Assembly: GCA_021775385.1 (NCBI GenBank)
Contig: JAJFHW010000389.1
Coordinates: 1 to 16,908 of the forward strand
Source: Hyphomicrobiales bacterium
GTDB lineage: Bacteria > Pseudomonadota > Alphaproteobacteria > Rhizobiales > HXMU1428-3
DNA: 16,908 nt
Direction of reading: 5' to 3'
Part shown: positions 6,811 through 14,373 of the stretch, piece after piece
Position numbering within the stretch: the stretch's first letter is position 1
Layout of the letters: each line of letters starts with the position of its first letter
The notes under the pieces: generated by a model
The model's database searches: none
The model's input: only the letters and a program-made list of their open reading frames with translations
Told to the model about the DNA's origin: nothing
Program-made: the position numbers and the translations under genes

Positions 6811-8031
6811 ATGGTCGATAAAAATAAAATCAACAAAGTCGTTCTGGCTTATTCTGGCGGTTTAGATACTTCTATTATTTTGAAGTGGCTACAAACTGAA
6901 TATGACTGCGAAGTGGTAACTTTTACAGCTGATTTAGGCCAGGGTGAAGAGCTTGAACCTGCTCGCGCCAAAGCTGAATTACTTGGCATTAAAGAAATTT
7001 ACATTGAAGATGTACGCGAAGAATTTGTTCGCGATTATGTGTTTCCTATGTTTAGAGCAAACGCTCTTTATGAAGGCATTTACCTTCTCGGCACCTCGAT
7101 TGCTCGCCCGCTTATTTCGAAGCGTCAAATTGAGATTGCCCGCGAGACCGGTGCAGATGCTGTTTGTCATGGTGCTACCGGCAAGGGCAATGATCAGATC
7201 CGTTTTGAGCTTAGCTACTATGCACTCAACCCTGACATTCATGTGATTGCACCGTGGCGCGAATGGGATCTAACATCTCGTACGTCATTGATAGATTTTG
7301 CTGAAAAGAATCAAATCCCAATTCCTAAAGATAAACGCGGTGAAGCGCCCTATTCCTGTGATGCAAACCTTTTGCACACCTCATCAGAAGGCAAAGTGCT
7401 TGAAGACCCTGCAATAGAAGCTCCTGAATATGTGTATCAACGCACGCAATCACCTGAAGAAGCACCGGATAAGCCTGAAATTATTGAAGTTGGTTTTGAG
7501 AAAGGTGATGCTGTTTCTATCAATGGTGAAAAGCTCTCACCAGCTGAATTGCTCACCAAACTAAATGAATATGGTCGTGTGCATGGCATTGGCCGCCTTG
7601 ATTTGGTTGAGAACCGGTTTGTTGGCATGAAGTCCCGCGGCATTTATGAAACTCCTGGCGGAACCATTCTTCTCTCTGCTCACCGGGGTATTGAGAGCAT
7701 TACGCTTGATAGTGGAGCTGCTCACCTTAAAGACGACATTATGCCTCGCTATGCAGAGCTTATCTATAACGGTTTTTGGTTCTCACCAGAGCGTGAAATG
7801 CTACAAGCTTTAATCGATACGTCACAAGAATATGTTACTGGCTCTGTATCAATTAAACTTTACAAGGGACGTTCTGATGTGATTGGCAGGACTTCGCCCT
7901 TTTCACTCTATAGTGAAGACTTAGTGACCTTTGAAGAAGGCTCGGCAGCTTATGACCATAAAGATGCTGAGGGCTTTATTCAGCTTAATGCGCTTCGCTT
8001 GAAGACTCTTGGTCGCAGAAAACTGAAATAA
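6811..8031 (+). CDS. argG: Argininosuccinate synthase
   Basis: Joins citrulline and aspartate with ATP to make argininosuccinate, the penultimate step of arginine synthesis; cytoplasmic homotetramer. The 406-residue length is typical. The N-type ATP pyrophosphatase motif AYSGGLDTS is at 13-21, the second signature [13 protein letters not shown] at 121-133, and APWREW follows at about 146-151. C-terminal synthetase region is complete, ending in [10 protein letters not shown]. Start ATG with a weak TAGG site eight bases upstream. The next gene follows after 55 bases with its own strong ribosome site and may share the transcript. Confidence 0.97.
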   Translation: MVDKNKINKVVLAYSGGLDTSIILKWLQTEYDCEVVTFTADLGQGEELEPARAKAELLGIKEIYIEDVREEFVRDYVFPMFRANALYEGIYLLGTSIARPLISKRQIEIARETGADAVCHGATGKGNDQIRFELSYYALNPDIHVIAPWREWDLTSRTSLIDFAEKNQIPIPKDKRGEAPYSCDANLLHTSSEGKVLEDPAIEAPEYVYQRTQSPEEAPDKPEIIEVGFEKGDAVSINGEKLSPAELLTKLNEYGRVHGIGRLDLVENRFVGMKSRGIYETPGGTILLSAHRGIESITLDSGAAHLKDDIMPRYAELIYNGFWFSPEREMLQALIDTSQEYVTGSVSIKLYKGRSDVIGRTSPFSLYSEDLVTFEEGSAAYDHKDAEGFIQLNALRLKTLGRRKLK

Positions 8032-8086
8032 TCAGCTTTTTAGAAGATGATTTTAAACAAGCTATTTGTTAGGAGATTTTGTAGTT

Positions 8087-8713
8087 ATGACACGGCGTAC
8101 TTTAAAGAGACAAATTCGCAAATTTGTAAGTGTTATGATGTTGCTTATTCTCATTGCTGGTGCTGCAAAATTTTCTACCGAATTTGGTTGTCCTTTAAAA
8201 TGGCTTGAGAGTGTTTATAAATTCATTATCGATATGTCCTTGTTGATTTTTACAATCGGCGCGGCCTATTTGGCGAATATTTTTCAACAACGTTCAAATT
8301 TTATCACCAACCTCAAAGATGAGTGGCATGAGATTGTGCGGGCTAAGTCTTCTTTGATAGTTTATCTTGATAAGCCGAACAGATCAGTTGATGATTATTT
8401 TCATGCTTATCAGCAACTTTCTCAATGTATTGATTACATGCGCATTGTTTATCGTAATGTTGGTGAGACCGATAAGTATATTGGCAAATACCCATATGAA
8501 TCTTTGCATGATATGCGCCGCTCGATTGAAAGCGTTGATCCGCGCAGAGGACAAGTTACTGAAGATGCACTGCTTGTTGCCAGGGCTGATATCTGGGACA
8601 CCTTTAATGCTTTGCGTGAGCGGTTCCTTGAAGAACTCGACTTAGAAACTCCTGAGCGCCCTATCATAGCATCGGGCGTCAAGCGCAAGAAAAAAGAAGG
8701 AGCGGCATTATAG
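8087..8713 (+). CDS. Membrane protein with cytoplasmic helical domain, unrecognised
   Basis: About 208 residues. A basic N-terminus (TRRTLKRQIRK) precedes two hydrophobic segments (about 13-29 and 44-66); the remaining 140 residues are charged and probably helical, ending in a basic KRKKKEG tail. The positive-inside rule puts both termini in the cytoplasm. I do not recognise the family. AGGAG (8071-8075) lies 11 bases before the ATG at 8087; a TTG at 8066 in the same frame lies upstream of that site and is less likely. Downstream of argG and possibly in its transcript; ends in a strong terminator that includes the stop codon. Confidence 0.7.
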   Translation: MTRRTLKRQIRKFVSVMMLLILIAGAAKFSTEFGCPLKWLESVYKFIIDMSLLIFTIGAAYLANIFQQRSNFITNLKDEWHEIVRAKSSLIVYLDKPNRSVDDYFHAYQQLSQCIDYMRIVYRNVGETDKYIGKYPYESLHDMRRSIESVDPRRGQVTEDALLVARADIWDTFNALRERFLEELDLETPERPIIASGVKRKKKEGAAL

Positions 8714-8738
8714 AACCGTTCTATATGCCTTCTTTTTT
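8704..8738 (+). terminator. Rho-independent terminator including the stop codon
   Basis: GGCATTATAGAA (8704-8715) pairs with TTCTATATGCC (8719-8729) with one bulged T, followed directly by TTCTTTTTT. The TAG stop at 8711-8713 lies in the stem. Good match to a factor-independent terminator. Confidence 0.8.
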
Positions 8739-8739
8739 G

Positions 8740-8926
8740 TGGCCCCTTCAGGTTGCCTACTAGCAACCGGGGCTATTTTGTGGCCCCTTCAGGTTGCCTT
8801 TTTAGTGTGCCTTCAGTTGCCCACTAGCAACCGGCACGAAGCATCCGCACTTTTTGATGTGCTTCAGATGCCCACAAAGCATCCGCACTTTTCGATGTGC
8901 TTCAGATGCCTACGAAGCATCCGCAC
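8740..8926 (+). repeat. Cluster of palindromic repeats, TTCA/CCAC family
   Basis: Four complete units and two half units lie between convergent genes. Complete: 8740-8775 (GCCCC-TTCA-GGTTGC-loop-GCAACC-GGGGC), 8807-8837 (GTGCC, GTTGC), 8859-8888 and 8897-8926 (GTGC, GATGC). Half units: a left half at 8781-8798 and a right half at 8838-8850. Each is an outer stem, an unpaired TTCA on the left side, an inner stem, and a loop starting CCAC or CTAC. Both stems differ between units but stay paired. Most units are preceded by a T-rich tract (TTTTG/TTTTT). All are in the same orientation. Confidence 0.85.
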
Positions 8927-8935
8927 AAGCTTCTA

Positions 8936-10405
8936 TTATTCACTGTTTTGCAAATTGGTGTAAGCGTCTAATGCGACCTGCCTGCTTGTCTTTAAATCCA
9001 CAATTGCGTCAGGGTATGTTTCACCTAACGTTACTCCCGCTTCTTTTAAAACATCTTTAGGAGCTGCTGTTGGGTTGTGGATGAATTTATTTGGCATGTT
9101 GCTCAGCTCTGGAATGAACTCCCTGATGAATTTACCTTCTTTATCAAACTTCTCGGATTGTGTGACAGGGTTGAATATTCTGAAGTAAGGCGCTGCGTCG
9201 GCGCCAGTGCCAGCCACCCATTGCCAGCCGCCAGTGTTATTTGCAAGGTCGGCGTCTAACAACGTATCCCAAAACCAGGCTGCGCCGTGGTGCCAATGTA
9301 GGCGCAAGTTTTTCACAAGGAATGAGCCTACTACCATACGTAAACGATTGTGCATCCAACCTGTTTGCCAGAGCTGGCGCATGGCTGCGTCTATAATAGG
9401 GTAGCCTGTTTTCCCCTGTTGCCACGCTTTGAGAAACTCCTCGTTTTCTTCCCATGTGAAATTTTTGAATTTATCCTGAAAAGGCTCTTCTATAATTTCA
9501 GGCCAATGGGATATGAGATGATAACAAAATTCTCGCCAACCTAATTCTCTTTGATAAAAATCAGCCCCTTCATGCCCTTCCACTTTGTGCCAAAGCTCAC
9601 GTATGCTGATATTTCCGAATGCTAAGTAGGGTGAGATTTTTGACGTTCCTTTTATGGAAGGGTAATCTCTCATTTTCTTATATGATGCGATAGGTCCTTT
9701 GAGAAATACATCTAAAACATCGCTTACATGTTCCTCACCTGGTTGCCAAAGCTGACTGAATTGAGCGGCCCAGTTTGGTTTTGCTGGTAATAACTTCCAA
9801 CTTTCTAGTGTTTCTGTTTTTGGAAAATGCTTCGGACCTGGAATGGCTTTGGGGGGTGCAATTGGTTTTGATGGCCGTTTCTGACTAAGACATGTACGCC
9901 AAAAGGGCGTGAAGACTTTATAGGGGGTGCCGCTAGCTGTTGCTATGTTTTTGGGCTCGAAGAGCAATTCCCCTTTAAAGCGTTTGCATTCAATATTTTT
10001 TTCCTGGCAAAGTTTAGCAAGTTCGTTTTCTATGTCTGCTTCACCTGACAGTACCGAATGGTGAAAATATAAGTTCTCAACATTCAACTCACTGATTAAT
10101 TCTCTTATGACATCTACAGCTGGACCAGAACGCAGCAGCAACTTACTGCCTTTTTGTTCTAGTGATTTACTTAAATTGCCTAGACTATGATGCAGCCACC
10201 AAAGACTGGCACCGCCATATTTCGTGATGTTTGGTGAATGGTTATCCAAAACATAAAGCGGTAATATAGTCGCGCCTTTTTCTTTATGTTTTGTCTCCTT
10301 ATATTTTTTCAGGGCTGCATTTAACGGAGCGTGATCAGAGATACGCAAATCTCTTCGAAACCAGAGAAGAGTGATAGGCTCTGATGATTTGTTTTTTGCA
10401 CTCAT
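8936..10405 (-). CDS. phrB: Deoxyribodipyrimidine (CPD) photolyase
   Basis: Light-driven FAD enzyme that splits cyclobutane pyrimidine dimers. About 489 residues from the ATG at 10405. The N-terminal antenna domain starts TLLWFRRDLRISDH. The C-terminal FAD domain has GYPIIDAAMRQLWQTGWMHNRLRM (about 334-357) and DLANNTGGWQW then GADAAPYFRIFNP. Counting from the ATG, W318, W371 and W394 line up, at a constant offset of 12, with the electron-transfer triad W306, W359 and W382 of E. coli photolyase, supporting an active enzyme. Which antenna cofactor it uses is not clear. An in-frame GTG five codons upstream (10418-10420) is the alternative start; GAGAG just before the ATG favours the ATG. Repeat-family hairpins lie on both sides: 9 bases after its stop and about 40 bases before its start. 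Confidence 0.93.
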   Translation of the reverse strand: MSAKNKSSEPITLLWFRRDLRISDHAPLNAALKKYKETKHKEKGATILPLYVLDNHSPNITKYGGASLWWLHHSLGNLSKSLEQKGSKLLLRSGPAVDVIRELISELNVENLYFHHSVLSGEADIENELAKLCQEKNIECKRFKGELLFEPKNIATASGTPYKVFTPFWRTCLSQKRPSKPIAPPKAIPGPKHFPKTETLESWKLLPAKPNWAAQFSQLWQPGEEHVSDVLDVFLKGPIASYKKMRDYPSIKGTSKISPYLAFGNISIRELWHKVEGHEGADFYQRELGWREFCYHLISHWPEIIEEPFQDKFKNFTWEENEEFLKAWQQGKTGYPIIDAAMRQLWQTGWMHNRLRMVVGSFLVKNLRLHWHHGAAWFWDTLLDADLANNTGGWQWVAGTGADAAPYFRIFNPVTQSEKFDKEGKFIREFIPELSNMPNKFIHNPTAAPKDVLKEAGVTLGETYPDAIVDLKTSRQVALDAYTNLQNSE

Positions 10406-10443
10406 GTTCTTCTCTCTCACGGCTATTCCATGAGCTTTTTAGT

Positions 10444-10475
10444 GGCACTTCAGATACCCACCAGCATCCGTGCTA
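10444..10475 (+). repeat. Palindromic repeat copy upstream of the photolyase
   Basis: GCAC, TTCA, GATAC, loop CCACCA, GCATC, C, GTGC: the same layout as the 8740-8926 cluster, with one imperfect pair in the inner stem. It is embedded in a longer stem, ATGAGC (10430-10435) with GCTCAT (10476-10481). It lies where the photolyase promoter should be. Confidence 0.65.
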
Positions 10476-10481
10476 GCTCAT

Positions 10482-10545
10482 GAGCCTCCGAGGGGCGGCG
10501 CTCGCGCCGGGCTGCCATGTCCTGACGCCGAAGGGGCGTCACTCC
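10482..10545. repeat. GC-rich double-hairpin block
   Basis: Positions 10491-10540 contain 39 G or C out of 50 in otherwise AT-rich DNA. CGGCGC (10496-10501) faces GCGCCG (10504-10509), and TGACGCC (10523-10529) pairs with GGCGTCA (10535-10541). It looks like an inserted extragenic palindromic element of a different type from its neighbours. Confidence 0.55.
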
Positions 10546-10563
10546 TTCTTCAATATGCGAGCT

Positions 10564-10600
10564 TTTCCCCTAAATTACCCACTAACAACGGGCCGGGAAA
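10564..10600 (+). repeat. Degenerate palindromic repeat copy
   Basis: TTTCCC (10564-10569) pairs with GGGAAA (10595-10600), and the middle contains CCCACTA followed by ACAAC, as in the TTCA/CCAC family, but the TTCA has become TAAA and the inner stem is broken. It ends 6 bases before the stop of the next gene. Confidence 0.4.
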
Positions 10601-10605
10601 CCGCG

Positions 10606-11466
10606 CTAACGCACAACGTACCATTTGCCATCGATCTTAGACCAGTATTGACCGGTTAAGATGATTTTTCCACCGTTACCGTATCTGAAATAAACTCTAA
10701 TGGGAGCTAACCCATCTTTATTTGTTATTCTTACTACTTTGCCATCAGCGTAAGGGATGACGCGTAACGGCCCTAAAGGTTCTGGCTCACCTTTTAAAAT
10801 AATCTCGCCTCTATATTGGCGTCGCTCCAACCCTTCGCGGCCGGTTAGCTTTACCATGTCCTCAAAGAGGTATTTTTCAGTTTCTCGAATTTCTGCTATA
10901 TTTTTCTTCTTAAAAGCGCGATGCAGTTTATAAACGGCGGCTTTAATTTCCCTTACGTCATGAAACTCGGCTTTGCCCTTACGCCACTCCCATTCGGGTA
11001 GCTCTGCGGCCTGAATATAGTAGGTTTTTGGCGCAACTTTCTCAGCAGTATTAACTGAGGGTATGTTTCTCTGATCGAATAATTGATTTTTTGCAATCGC
11101 ACCTAATTTGGGTTGAAAATGAACTTCAGCTTTTAAAGTCATTGTATCTGGTGACTTTGCTTCCTTCGATTTGTTCATTGTGATTTGAAGTTTGTTTTCA
11201 CCGTTTAAAAGCCAGGGCGTTAAAGAGACAGTCGTGCTTCTCTTGCTTTTACCTAGTTTGTAGTTGGTAATTGATATTCCATTTAGGATGATATTGCCCT
11301 GAACATTAAGGCCTTCAAGATGGAGGTTGTGCAGAGGGAATGGATTTGGGCGCTCAGCATTGGGGTCTTTTGGCTTCATGTAAATCATGAAGGCGGCCAC
11401 CAATGTAAATGGTACGACCACCCATAAAAAGCGCTTAACATCAAATTTAGGATTAATTTTTCCCAT
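10606..11466 (-). CDS. Membrane-anchored protein of unknown function
   Basis: A 286-residue protein with a short cytoplasmic start, one hydrophobic segment (about 13-30, FLWVVVPFTLVAAFMIYM) and a long soluble part that would lie in the periplasm. Residues 45-115 are rich in beta-type, alternating hydrophobic residues (NLHLEGLNVQGNIILNGISI); 170-205 look helical and charged; the end is again beta-rich and closes with a KIDGKWYVVR motif. I do not recognise the family. ATG start; no clear ribosome site. It lies upstream of the photolyase gene on the same strand, but about 200 bases of repeat-rich DNA separate them. The J-like gene lies 88 bases upstream. Confidence 0.7.
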   Translation of the reverse strand: MGKINPKFDVKRFLWVVVPFTLVAAFMIYMKPKDPNAERPNPFPLHNLHLEGLNVQGNIILNGISITNYKLGKSKRSTTVSLTPWLLNGENKLQITMNKSKEAKSPDTMTLKAEVHFQPKLGAIAKNQLFDQRNIPSVNTAEKVAPKTYYIQAAELPEWEWRKGKAEFHDVREIKAAVYKLHRAFKKKNIAEIRETEKYLFEDMVKLTGREGLERRQYRGEIILKGEPEPLGPLRVIPYADGKVVRITNKDGLAPIRVYFRYGNGGKIILTGQYWSKIDGKWYVVR

Positions 11467-11545
11467 TTGATTTTTTTATCGTGATTTGCACGAAACTCAA
11501 AGGGTATTCTTTTATGTTTTGTTTTATTTGTGAAAGCTTGCGCTT

Positions 11546-11574
11546 CCCCTGTTCTTATTTTTCAGGAACAGGGG
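11546..11574 (-). terminator. Hairpin around the stop of the J-like gene
   Basis: CCCCTGTTC (11546-11554) pairs perfectly with GAACAGGGG (11566-11574) around an 11-base loop that contains the stop codon. There is no T-run on the minus strand after it, so it may act in mRNA stability or partial termination between the two genes. Confidence 0.5.
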
Positions 11575-12058
11575 GAGGTAACATTTCCATTTTACCTTCA
11601 AGTTGTTTGTAAGCTGAGTTTAAGCCTTTGTAACTTGTATCAAGGTAATCCAAAATTTCGTGAAAGTTTTTAAGCTGTCGTTGGTAGGCTGCTGAAATAG
11701 CCTCACTATCAGCTTCTTTATCAACACCAAGAACCTGATGTGGATCTGTTCTCAAAAAGTTCTTTAATTTGTTTGGTAGGCTTTCTTTTTCAGGTACCTG
11801 AACAGGCCGCAATGAACGCAAGCTATCCTTTGAGATGTAATGAATTTCATTATCATAAGTATAGAGTTCTATGAACTGATTTAGACCATTTAAAATACAA
11901 GCTAGGCCACCATCTACTGGCACTTCGATACGACCCTTGATGATGATGCCATCATCCATTACCAGTTCGACTAACATTTTAGCTTTTTGGGGCTGATCAT
12001 AGTGTGATTTTAACTCAAACATGATTTGCACTGTGCTTTCTGTTTCAAGATGAAACAT
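11555..12058 (-). CDS. J-like domain protein without HPD motif
   Basis: A 167-residue cytoplasmic protein in two parts. Residues about 13-85 contain a beta-rich stretch (KMLVELVMDDGIIIKGRI, then a FIELYTYDNEIHYISKDSLRSL stretch) reminiscent of small DUF6812-type domains. Residues about 104-155 read like a J domain: DPHQVLGVDKEADSEAISAAY, then QLKNFH, then a SYKGLNSAYKQL helix. The invariant HPD tripeptide of DnaJ proteins is replaced by H133-E134-I135, so stimulation of DnaK ATPase is not expected; a binding or scaffold role is more likely. ATG at 12058 is used; an ATG 12 codons later is possible, and neither has a strong ribosome site. Confidence 0.7.
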   Translation of the reverse strand: MFHLETESTVQIMFELKSHYDQPQKAKMLVELVMDDGIIIKGRIEVPVDGGLACILNGLNQFIELYTYDNEIHYISKDSLRSLRPVQVPEKESLPNKLKNFLRTDPHQVLGVDKEADSEAISAAYQRQLKNFHEILDYLDTSYKGLNSAYKQLEGKMEMLPPPVPEK

Positions 12059-12330
12059 TCGAATTTGACTAACCTAAGTCATTGCAGCTTCCTTGCCAAA
12101 ATGTTCTACCTTCTAACTTAATAAGTGAATTTGCGACAAAACGGCCCTAATTTTATAAATAAATCATCTGTTTGGATTTTATCTCCACTTAAATGTGAGC
12201 ATATTTGCTTTTTCTGTGGTGTTTTTCCTATTTTCGTGTTAATTCGCCGCTTTCCCTCGTCTATTCCATTTTTGAGCAATTTCTTAAAATATAGACGATG
12301 TCACAAAAATTTACGCGTCATTGTCTCATT

Positions 12331-12381
12331 CCGGTAATCCTTTTTATTAAGAAGACCGGTAATCCCTTTTTGTTGAAGAGG
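12331..12381 (+). repeat. Tandem duplication upstream of typA
   Basis: Two adjacent units, 12331-12355 and 12356-12381, share CCGGTAATCC, a T-run and a GAAGA tail, differing at only a few positions. They end in the ribosome site of the leader ORF. Confidence 0.7.
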
Positions 12382-12390
12382 GAGGAATTA

Positions 12391-12462
12391 ATGGTGCGTA
12401 TCATGCCCAAACTTGGGTTTAAAAAACCGTACATGTTTTTTGGTCATGTATTTTATGTATAG
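12391..12462 (+). CDS. Short leader ORF (23 codons) upstream of typA
   Basis: ATG at 12391, TAG at 12460-12462; peptide begins MVRIMPKLGFKKPY and ends FYV. GGGAGG sits about five bases before the ATG, one of the strongest ribosome sites in the window. The stop is 23 bases before the typA ATG. Translation is likely on the basis of the ribosome site, but whether it acts as a regulatory leader peptide or is incidental cannot be told. It has three Met, four Phe and four basic residues and no obvious amino-acid cluster typical of attenuation. Confidence 0.4.
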   Translation: MVRIMPKLGFKKPYMFFGHVFYV

Positions 12463-12485
12463 ATTTAAGAAAGAAGGTCGGGTCA

Positions 12486-14303
12486 ATGGACTTGCGCAAC
12501 ATCGCTATTATCGCTCACGTGGATCACGGAAAGACGTCTCTTATTGATGTTTTGTTGAAACAATCTGGTGCCTTTCGTGACAACCAGAAGGTTGAAGAAC
12601 GTGCCATGGATTCCAATGACCTCGAACGTGAGCGAGGCATTACCATCCTTGCTAAAGTGACGTCTATCATATGGAAAGATACACGCATCAATATTGTTGA
12701 TACACCTGGCCACGCCGATTTTGGCGGCGAGGTTGAGCGTATTCTAAATATGGTTGATGGTGTTATTGTTTTGGTTGATGCTGCTGAAGGCCCTATGCCT
12801 CAGACTAAATTTGTGGTTTCCAAAGCTCTCAAACTTGGCCTCAACCCGATTGTTGCTATCAATAAAATTGATAAGCCTGAAGAACGCCACGAAGAAGTGG
12901 TAGATGAAGTTTTTGATCTCTTCGCTAATTTGGATGCGAATGAAGAACAACTTGATTTCCCAATTCTTTATGGTTCAGCAAAACAAGGCTGGATGGCTAA
13001 CAACGCTGAAGGTCCACAAGAGAATATGGAACCTTTGTTTGATTTAGTGACCAAGTATGTTCCGGCGCCAGAAAAAAAGGAAGGCGCGTTTTCTATGCTG
13101 GTGACAACCATTGGCTCAGACCCTTTTCTTGGACGCATCCTTACGGGCCGCGTGACTTCTGGCACAGTGACACCTAATCAATCTATCCACGCACTTTCTG
13201 CTGATGGCTCTATTGCTGAAAAGGGTAGAATTTCTAAAGTGCTTTCATTCCAAGGCTTGGAACGTGTGCCTGTTGAAAGTGCGAATGCTGGTGATATTGT
13301 TTCTATTGCGGGTATGACAACAGCGACTGTTGCTGACACGTTATGTGACCCTGAGGTGACGTCCCCAATTGCTGCTGACCCGGTTGACCCACCTACACTT
13401 TCTATGACCTTTAGAATTAATGATGGTCCTTTTGCCGGGCAAGAAGGTTCCAAAGTGCAAAGCCGTGTTATTCGCGATCGTCTTTTGCAAGAAGCTGAAG
13501 GCAACATTGCTTTACAGATTACTCTTAATGATGAAGACCGAGATAGTTTTGAGGTTGCTGGGCGCGGTGAATTGCTGCTTTCTATTTTGATTGAAACAAT
13601 GCGCCGTGAAGGGTTTGAGTTAACTGTATCTCGCCCGAAAGTGGTTTACCAAACCATTGATGGTGTGCGCCATGAACCAATTGAAGAAGTGACCATTGAT
13701 GTTGATGAAGAGCATTCTGGTATTGTTGTTCAAAAGCTTTCTGAGCGTAAGGGTGATTTACTTGATATGCGCTCTTCTGGTGGTGGCCGCCAACGCCTTG
13801 TTATGCGGGTACCGACACGCGGTTTAATTGGCTATCACTCTGAGTTGTTATCTGACACACGCGGTACTGCAATTATGAACCGTGTGTTCCATGCTTTTGA
13901 ACCTCATAAAGGAAAAATTCAAGGGCGTCACACTGGTGTTCTAATCTCTAACAATATGGGCGATGCTGTTGCTTTTGCTCTTATGAACCTTGAAGAACGT
14001 GGGCCTTTGATGATTGGTCATGGTGTGAGGGTTTATGAAGGGATGATTGTTGGCGAACATACTCGCGGTAATGACCTTGAAGTCAATGTCATTAAGGGTA
14101 AGAAACTAACAAACGTTCGTGCTGCTGGTAAGGATGATGCGACAACCTTAACGACACCTATGCAAATGAGTTTAGAGCGGGCTCTTTCTTACATTAACGA
14201 TGATGAATTGGTTGAGATCACACCAGAGAATATTCGTTTACGTAAACGTCATCTTGATCCGAATACCAGAAAAAGAGCGGCGAAATCAGCTGAAGCTGTT
14301 TAA
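12486..14303 (+). CDS. typA: Translational GTPase TypA/BipA
   Basis: Ribosome-associated GTPase of the EF-G family that supports ribosome assembly and translation under stress, including cold. At 605 residues it has the usual length and all GTPase motifs: AHVDHGKTS (10-18), RGITI in ERERGITI (47-54), DTPGHADFG (72-80), NKID (126-129) and a GSAKQGW G5 region. Domains II, III and V and the C-terminal TypA-specific part (MRVPTRGLIGYHSELL; GEHTRGNDLEVNVIKGKKLTN as separate blocks) are present, ending in a basic KRAAKSAEAV tail. AAGAAGG (12471-12477) lies eight bases before the ATG. Monocistronic, closed by a strong terminator. Confidence 0.97.
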   Translation: MDLRNIAIIAHVDHGKTSLIDVLLKQSGAFRDNQKVEERAMDSNDLERERGITILAKVTSIIWKDTRINIVDTPGHADFGGEVERILNMVDGVIVLVDAAEGPMPQTKFVVSKALKLGLNPIVAINKIDKPEERHEEVVDEVFDLFANLDANEEQLDFPILYGSAKQGWMANNAEGPQENMEPLFDLVTKYVPAPEKKEGAFSMLVTTIGSDPFLGRILTGRVTSGTVTPNQSIHALSADGSIAEKGRISKVLSFQGLERVPVESANAGDIVSIAGMTTATVADTLCDPEVTSPIAADPVDPPTLSMTFRINDGPFAGQEGSKVQSRVIRDRLLQEAEGNIALQITLNDEDRDSFEVAGRGELLLSILIETMRREGFELTVSRPKVVYQTIDGVRHEPIEEVTIDVDEEHSGIVVQKLSERKGDLLDMRSSGGGRQRLVMRVPTRGLIGYHSELLSDTRGTAIMNRVFHAFEPHKGKIQGRHTGVLISNNMGDAVAFALMNLEERGPLMIGHGVRVYEGMIVGEHTRGNDLEVNVIKGKKLTNVRAAGKDDATTLTTPMQMSLERALSYINDDELVEITPENIRLRKRHLDPNTRKRAAKSAEAV

Positions 14304-14334
14304 GAATTGAATTTGTTCATTTTATTATAAAATT

Positions 14335-14368
14335 AAAAACAGCCATTCATCTGAATGGCTGTTTTTTT
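14335..14368. terminator. Bidirectional rho-independent terminator
   Basis: AAAAACAGCCATTCA (14335-14349) pairs perfectly with TGAATGGCTGTTTTT (14352-14366), with more T residues after it and A residues before it. It serves typA on the + strand and, from the other strand, the small secreted protein gene. Confidence 0.9.
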
Positions 14369-14373
14369 TAAGC

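Larger units (their letters stand above)
12059..12485. other. Divergent intergenic region before typA
   Basis: Apart from the short leader ORF listed separately, no gene is seen; a 70-codon frame at 12125-12337 reads as non-coding. The region contains TGACT-N6-AGTCA (12066-12081) next to the J-like gene start, a 25/26-base tandem duplication (12331-12381) and the leader ORF. No clear typA promoter was identified. Confidence 0.45.

Noticed and set aside
8740..8926. CRISPR array
   Set aside because: Units vary in sequence, spacers are short and not of uniform length, half units occur, and no cas genes are present.
8739..9060. Short open frames over the repeat cluster and the end of the photolyase gene
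   Set aside because: They are made of repeat sequence or antisense to phrB and have no ribosome sites.
8936..10405. phrB as a cryptochrome without repair function
   Set aside because: The electron-transfer tryptophans and the FAD domain match CPD photolyase at a constant offset; no C-terminal extension is seen.
12125..12337. A 70-codon open frame upstream of typA
   Set aside because: Composition is non-coding, no ribosome site, and it ends just before the tandem duplication.
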